Shown piece after piece: positions 62,058-64,000 of a stretch of DNA of 64,000 nt (position 1 is the first letter of the stretch; each line of letters begins with the position of its first letter). The notes beneath the pieces were generated by a model. The model did no database searches. It was not told the DNA's origin and saw only the letters and a program-made list of their open reading frames with translations. Origin of the DNA: Drosophila pseudoobscura (taxonomy: Eukaryota; Arthropoda; Insecta; Diptera; Drosophilidae); NCBI RefSeq assembly GCF_009870125.1, contig NC_046679.1, positions 4,030,001 through 4,094,000 on the forward strand, written 5' to 3'. The translations under genes were made by a program, and so were the position numbers.

Positions 62058-64000
62058 CAAGTAGCGGCATTTGAAATGGAGCATGGCAGGAGTAGCAGCA
62101 GCAGCATCGGCATCGGCAACACGGCTGCAGTTTCGTGTGCCAAATGGCTGAAACATAAATTATGGAGAGTCGCAACTTGCCACAGCCACAGCCACAGCCA
62201 ATGCGTGCCACTGCAGCCAGAAACTGCAGCATAATCAGATGCAGCCACAGAGGCAATCCGATAATAGTTTGTGGCCCCCCGTGCGTGTGTGTGTGTTTTT
62301 GTGGCCATAAATTTAGGTATTTCTCTCTGGCGTCTTTCTGGCGTGAGCGATTGCACAACATTTGAGATTTGAGCGTTTCCTAAACGAATGTAGGCAGGAT
62401 GTCGGCTGCTGGCGTTGGCGTTGGCGTTGGCAAAACTGTTAACAAGCTTACAAGTAGCCACTTAGACAGCAGCCAGCAGCCACTAACAAGCCAAAGACAT
62501 GGCCAAAGTGCGAGGCTGTCAACGCCTTGCCTTCCGAGCCGAGCCGCGTCTTGTCGTGTCGTGTCTTCCTTGTCGTTGGCTCTGACATTGATGGGGACGG
62601 GGGCTGCCCTGATGTTTCCTGCGGTTCTTGTTTTATTACATAAATGAAATGAAATTATGGCATTTGATGATGGAAAATTGCATTTGCCCCGATGGGAAAC
62701 ATGGGAATTTGAATAATTTTCGATGGCTTTAAGCACACCCCCGACGTTCCCAACGGCGGCCACTTTGTGGGGCATGCTCCGTGCTCCAATTAGAGGCAGT
62801 GTGCCATAAAAGTTTACATGTGTACACACATTTTAGTTGTGCATTATTAAAATGCAAAAGTGTTGCAGAAATGCACGAAAACACACTCGCCCAGGCCCAT
62901 TCCGAAACGATTCAAGTGTCTCAAGAGCACGAATCGATTGGAATTCGAATGCATTCCGTCAATGGCAGGCATCATCCGTGGCGTCCGTGGCTGCCGCTCA
63001 AGTGTTTCAATGAAAGGTTAACAACACTCTACAAAGAAACTTTGAATGGCTTTTCATAATTGGTAGCCCATGGGGAAGGGGGGAACGGGGTACGGGGTGG
63101 GGAAAGAACGTTCTCTGGCCATAATGATGATGATGGCAATATGAGGCCATTCAACGGCCTGTCGATGCCACTCGGCAATCGGAAATGTGCGTACAAATGG
63201 CCCAGGCACAGGCGACCGGCAGGCCAGCAATTATATAATTGAATTTACCATTGCAAGGACATCGGACAGCAGGAGCATATGCACATCAATCAATCGGGCT
63301 AATAAAGCAATTAACATGGTCAATGGGTGGGTCAGAAATCAATGAAAGGTCCACCCCCCTGGGGCCCAATGACCAATGACCGCTGGTCCGCCGGACCGCT
63401 CGTCCGCTCGTCCGAAAACGGAAATTACAATTTTGTGCTGCGATTGCGGGTATTTTAATTTATGCCTCTCGCAAATTGGATTTTGACGCACGCCCGCCCC
63501 ACCCCCCACCCCCTGTCCAAAAAAATGCCCATTTAGCTTAGTCGGGGATTAGCCGCGGCAAAATGCTGAAAGCCTCTGAATTTTCGTTTAAATTGAAAAT
63601 GTATTTTCGCTCTGTCGGCAGTTATGCCAGTCAAACGCTGAAATGTAGGCTACAATTTCTGCCGGGAAAACAATCAATGGAAAGGCAGCAGCACCAGGAG
63701 CAGATGGAAAAAGATGGAGCCGGAGCCGGAGCCGCGGTTGAGTGCAGCTGCGGCTGCGGCAGCGGCTGCTGCAGATGATAAACAGTCAAAGAGTTTTTCC
63801 AAAGAAAACCCCGCGGCATAGAAAGAGAAGGAGCTGGGGGCAAAGCCCGAGAGCAAGTTTTAGAATGAAAACTCGACTCGACTGCTGCCTGCCGCTTGCT
63901 CGGGACGGGGGGGAGGGAGGTAGGAAACTTTTCAAATGATGATTGAGGTATGCCTTAATTGGATTGTTTGCCGGGATTGTTTTGCACCTTAATTGCATTG
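60573..64000. other. Non-coding right end, probably Tusp intron
   Basis: Upstream of the MBF2-like gene is an octamer-like repeat on GTGCCGAGT at about 60732-60762. TATA-rich stretches lie near 61080-61125. A (GT)n microsatellite spans 62030-62057, and a GGCGTT hexamer repeat lies at about 62410-62430. No WD-repeat or tubby exon of Tusp was found up to position 64000. Some AT spacer is free of any visible feature. Confidence 0.5.
62030..62057. repeat. (GT)n microsatellite
   Basis: About fourteen GT units in an uninterrupted run. Confidence 0.9.

Noticed and set aside
1..64000. tRNA genes, CRISPR arrays, bacterial operons, prophage
   Set aside because: No B-box-type GGTTCGANTCC context with a cloverleaf partner was found, no regular spacer-repeat arrays exist, and all genes are spliced animal genes.

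Overview
The window is nuclear DNA of a fruit fly (genus Drosophila). The genes are fly orthologues with short 55-70 bp introns, GT/AG splice sites, fly core-promoter motifs (DRE, Ohler Motif 1, 6 and 7) and long AT-rich non-coding stretches full of microsatellites. Simple-repeat content and general texture would suit an obscura-group fly, but that is a guess. There is no bacterial operon structure, rRNA, tRNA or CRISPR array.

Layout, left to right: 1-6240 non-coding. Prx3 (+, four exons, mitochondrial 2-Cys peroxiredoxin) is driven from a compact DRE/Motif 1/E-box promoter and ends tail to tail with SF1 (-, six exons, branch-point-binding splicing factor). SF1 is head to head with pins/raps (+, two exons, spindle-orientation adaptor). 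pins is tail to tail with a 1530-residue secreted or membrane mosaic of thyroglobulin, antistasin, WAP and Kunitz-like modules (-, five exons). About 8 kb without recognisable genes follows. Then comes distracted (dsd; -, eight coding exons), the fly Attractin. Upstream of dsd a duplicated 91-bp DRE-containing module sits between dsd and a plus-strand gene. I recognise one coding exon of that gene, 32 codons at 47748-47843, as the probable first coding exon of Tusp (the TULP4-type tubby/WD protein). The rest of Tusp must lie to the right of the window, so about 16 kb here would be its intron. Inside that intron, on the opposite strand, lies a 426-residue secreted protein (57602-60572, four exons) built of two MBF2-like modules joined by an acidic linker.

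The genes do not form one pathway. They are a normal fly gene neighbourhood arranged as convergent and divergent pairs: mitochondrial peroxide defence, splicing, spindle orientation, extracellular protease inhibition, an Attractin-type membrane receptor, a tubby-family protein and a secreted MBF2-like protein.

All multi-exon models were assembled by eye from splice sites and reading-frame continuity. Every joined model keeps phase and gives an integral codon count: Prx3 233 aa, SF1 801 aa, Pins 648 aa, mosaic protein 1530 aa, Dsd 1382 aa, MBF2-like 426 aa. The most noteworthy items are the isolated Tusp exon with its nested gene, the internal duplication in the MBF2-like gene with matching intron positions, the duplicated DRE module, a thyroglobulin domain split by a long insertion carrying a furin-type site, and an 810-bp TA-flanked inverted-repeat element.
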